DNA from: Bacillota bacterium
GTDB lineage: Bacteria; Bacillota; Bacilli; Alicyclobacillales; SLC66
NCBI GenBank assembly: GCA_021805735.1
Contig: JAJZEE010000008.1
Coordinates: forward strand, 1-56,044
Reading direction: 5' to 3'
DNA length: 56,044 nt
Positions 54,368 through 56,044 of this stretch are shown here, in pieces. The stretch's first letter is position 1; the number at the start of each line of letters is the position of its first letter. Position numbers and translations under genes: made by a program. A model generated the notes under the pieces. That model was not told the origin of the DNA and did no database searches. It saw nothing but the letters and a program-made list of their open reading frames with translations.

Positions 54368-54988
54368 CTATCGCGTATCCCTTTTGTTACTGGAGTCAAA
54401 CTCCTGAGCAAATGTTCCGGCCGCTTCGGCGGTCGACCACAATGTTTGAAATAGCGCGGCAAACGACTCATTGCGCGTGTTCCACACGGCGTTGCGTTCC
54501 ATGACCTGACTCCTTGTCACTCCATGTTCCCGCCATGCTTTGCCGCCCGTATGCACATTTTGCACAAACGCCTGCATACGGTCGACGGCATGCGAAAAGT
54601 GAGCTTCCGGCGTCGCCAGTTCTTCAAACTCCCGCCACATGGCATACAGTTCTGCCTCCAGATCTGGAGGCAGAAGCGAAAATAGACGCTTCGCGGCCTC
54701 TTCTTCCCGCTGCGCCTTCCCACTCTGCCCTGCAGCATCATAGGCGAACGTATCGCCGGCGTATATCTCCACCAGGTCATGCACCAGAATCAGTTGCAAC
54801 ACGCGCTGTATGTTCACCTGTTCTCCGATCTCCCGATGCAGCAGCAATGCGAACATACACATGTGCCATGTGTGTTCCGCGTCATTCTCCCGTCGTTCTC
54901 CAGAACCGACGTACGTTCTCCGTTCCACATCCTTCAACGCGTCTATGGTCGTCAAAAAACCCAAAATACTCTCGATGCGATCATTCAT
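54368..54988 (-). CDS. HD-domain hydrolase (YfbR/5'-nucleotidase-like)
   Basis: 206 aa, helical. R-R-E-N-D-A-E-H-T-W-H supplies the first His, L-V-H-D-L-V-E-I-Y-A-G-D-T the HD pair and Glu, and S-H-A-V-D-R-M-Q the final Asp. This matches the HD_3 group of metal-dependent deoxynucleoside 5'-monophosphate phosphohydrolases. ATG 54988; SD weak. 19 bp after the SDR gene, same strand, so possibly cotranscribed. Confidence 0.9.
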   Translation of the reverse strand: MNDRIESILGFLTTIDALKDVERRTYVGSGERRENDAEHTWHMCMFALLLHREIGEQVNIQRVLQLILVHDLVEIYAGDTFAYDAAGQSGKAQREEEAAKRLFSLLPPDLEAELYAMWREFEELATPEAHFSHAVDRMQAFVQNVHTGGKAWREHGVTRSQVMERNAVWNTRNESFAALFQTLWSTAEAAGTFAQEFDSSNKRDTR

Positions 54989-55007
54989 GAAATGCAGACA
55001 CACCCTC

Positions 55008-55799
55008 TCATACCGACTTCACGAGCCCGCCGTCCACATACAGCGTTTGCCCCGTCATGTACCCATTGGCCGCGGACCCAAGAAATACGGCGACCCTCGC
55101 AAACTCATCGGGCGCTCCATACCGCCCCATGGGGATTTGGGTCTGCGCCTGACGTCTCACCTCGTCAACTGGAATGCCTCGCTGTTGCGCCGTCTGATCA
55201 TCAAGATAGGCAACACGATCCGTCGCAATACGTCCGGGAGACAGCACATTGATCAGCACGTTGTCCGTCGCGTACTGCGTCGCCAATGTCTTTGACAGTC
55301 CGACAACACCAAGGCGAAAAACGTTTGACAACAGCAGGTTCTCGATGGGCTGTTTCACGGAAGATGACGCGAATGTGACGATTCTTCCCCACCGATTGCG
55401 CACCATGTGCGGCAAAGCCTCATGGATGCAGCGCACCGTGCTCATCAGCGTGAGTTCGAACGCCTGCCGCCACTGCTCCTCGGTCACTTGGGCAAAGAGT
55501 CCGGCTGGCGGCCCCCCCGCATTATTGATCAACACATCCACTTCCCCAAATTGTTCACGCGTCCGGGAGAACAACGCGCCAATGTCGGTCATGCTGGACA
55601 TGTCCGCTCGCTGAAAATCGACATGGTGGTTTCCCGTTTCTCCAACGATTGTTTCGACAGCATTCCTTAAGTCGCTCTCGTTGCGACTGGCGAGCATCAC
55701 CTGCGCCCCTTCTAGCGCAAATGCGCGTGCGGTCGCGAAGCCCAGTCCTTTGCTCGCCGCAGTCACCAGCACGACCCGGTCTTTCATCCCGTAATCCAT
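55008..55799 (-). CDS. SDR-family oxidoreductase with atypical active site
   Basis: 263 aa Rossmann fold: T-A-A-S-K-G-L-G (cofactor loop), N-N-A-G-G, F-A-S-S-S-V-K (catalytic Ser region), P-G-R-I-A-T-D-R and the C-terminal Y-V-D-G-G. Where classical SDRs have Y-x-x-x-K it has S-N-V-F-R, so both catalytic Tyr and Lys are replaced. A subset of FabG-like SDRs has this S-N-x-x-R pattern. AAAGGGG eight nt before the ATG. Reaction unknown. Confidence 0.92.
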   Translation of the reverse strand: MDYGMKDRVVLVTAASKGLGFATARAFALEGAQVMLASRNESDLRNAVETIVGETGNHHVDFQRADMSSMTDIGALFSRTREQFGEVDVLINNAGGPPAGLFAQVTEEQWRQAFELTLMSTVRCIHEALPHMVRNRWGRIVTFASSSVKQPIENLLLSNVFRLGVVGLSKTLATQYATDNVLINVLSPGRIATDRVAYLDDQTAQQRGIPVDEVRRQAQTQIPMGRYGAPDEFARVAVFLGSAANGYMTGQTLYVDGGLVKSV

Positions 55800-56026
55800 A
55801 TCCGCAGCCCCTTTCCGATTCGGTCATTTCCAGACACGACCACGCCCCGACGCATGCGAATCCCGGTCAACGAGTGGTTGAACGAACTGCCCGCGCATTC
55901 CCCTTCCGCGGGGCGAAGCGCCAGGAGGGGGTCGAGCGGGCTATCTTTTGGTTATCGGTGATAGGTAACTTTCGTCCTCAGCATGACCTGTTCGGACTAG
56001 TCGTTTTCCCCCACCTCACACCGTGC
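55800..56026. other. Noncoding tail with short hairpins
   Basis: No gene. CCCGCG/CGCGGG arms near 55889-55915, then GGCG-AAG-CGCC, and a TATC-GGT-GATA stem near 55954-55964. Could be part of the mobile element or its target site. Confidence 0.4.
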
Positions 56027-56044
56027 GTACGACTTTCGCCATAC
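56027..56044 (-). mobile_element. Group II intron domain V-like hairpin at window edge
   Basis: Minus strand G-T-A-T-G-G-C, GAAA tetraloop, G-T-C-G-T-A-C stem, then GC and ACGGT, which resembles the 3' half of domain V (the 5' AGCC would lie outside the window). It is followed by GTGTGAGGTGGGGG. If right, the intron body and its reverse transcriptase lie beyond 56044. Its exact end cannot be fixed here. Confidence 0.45.

Overview
The window looks like a chromosomal segment from a spore-forming Bacillota (Firmicutes), probably a moderately GC-rich Bacilli lineage such as the Alicyclobacillaceae; that family-level guess is inference. The support is the gene order valS-ysxE-spoVID-hemL-hemB-hemD-hemC-hemX-hemA-engB-lonA-lonB-clpX-tig together with rdgB-rph-racE, which closely follows Bacillus subtilis, plus spore genes (SpoVID with a LysM tail, forespore-type LonB, CotS/YsxE-like proteins), a valine T-box leader and Gram-positive style Shine-Dalgarno sites.

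Region 10-9458 (minus strand) is a type IV pilus assembly locus read as pilB-pilT-pilC-[own promoter]-pilin-pilD-pilM-pilN-pilO-Uma2 protein-minor pilin. It lies directly downstream of folC and murC, the position of the late-competence prepilin peptidase comC in B. subtilis. Region 9605-15410 holds murC, folC and valS behind a T-box riboswitch whose specifier reads GUC (Val). Region 15508-20483 has a small membrane protein, an unannotated 54-aa membrane peptide on the plus strand, two CotS/YsxE-family kinase-fold proteins and spoVID. An MFS drug-efflux-type gene with an in-frame amber codon (20619-22157) sits between spoVID and the haem cluster hemA-X-C-D-B-L (22273-28675), which makes uroporphyrinogen precursors from glutamyl-tRNA.

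Region 28959-38470 carries an EamA exporter, then engB, lonA, lonB, clpX, clpP, tig and a tRNA-Arg(UCU): a block for proteolysis, folding and ribosome assembly. A 26-bp perfect inverted repeat lies between lonB and clpX. Region 38543-41457 is rdgB-rph-racE-marR. The MarR gene diverges from an ABC-F ATPase gene that has a short leader ORF and palindromic operator candidates.

Region 43607-56044 is more accessory: an AMP-forming acyl-CoA ligase with a small acidic protein; an NRAMP-related metal transporter with a single-TM partner; a MenC/N-acylamino-acid-racemase family enzyme; a LacI regulator with a cre-like operator heading a sugar ABC transporter (binding protein and two permeases, no ATPase); an orphan tungstate/molybdate-type binding lipoprotein; an HD-domain protein; an SDR lacking the usual Tyr-Lys pair; and, at the right edge, what looks like the domain V hairpin of a group II intron. 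Most housekeeping genes are on the minus strand, while the transport and regulatory genes are mainly on the plus strand.
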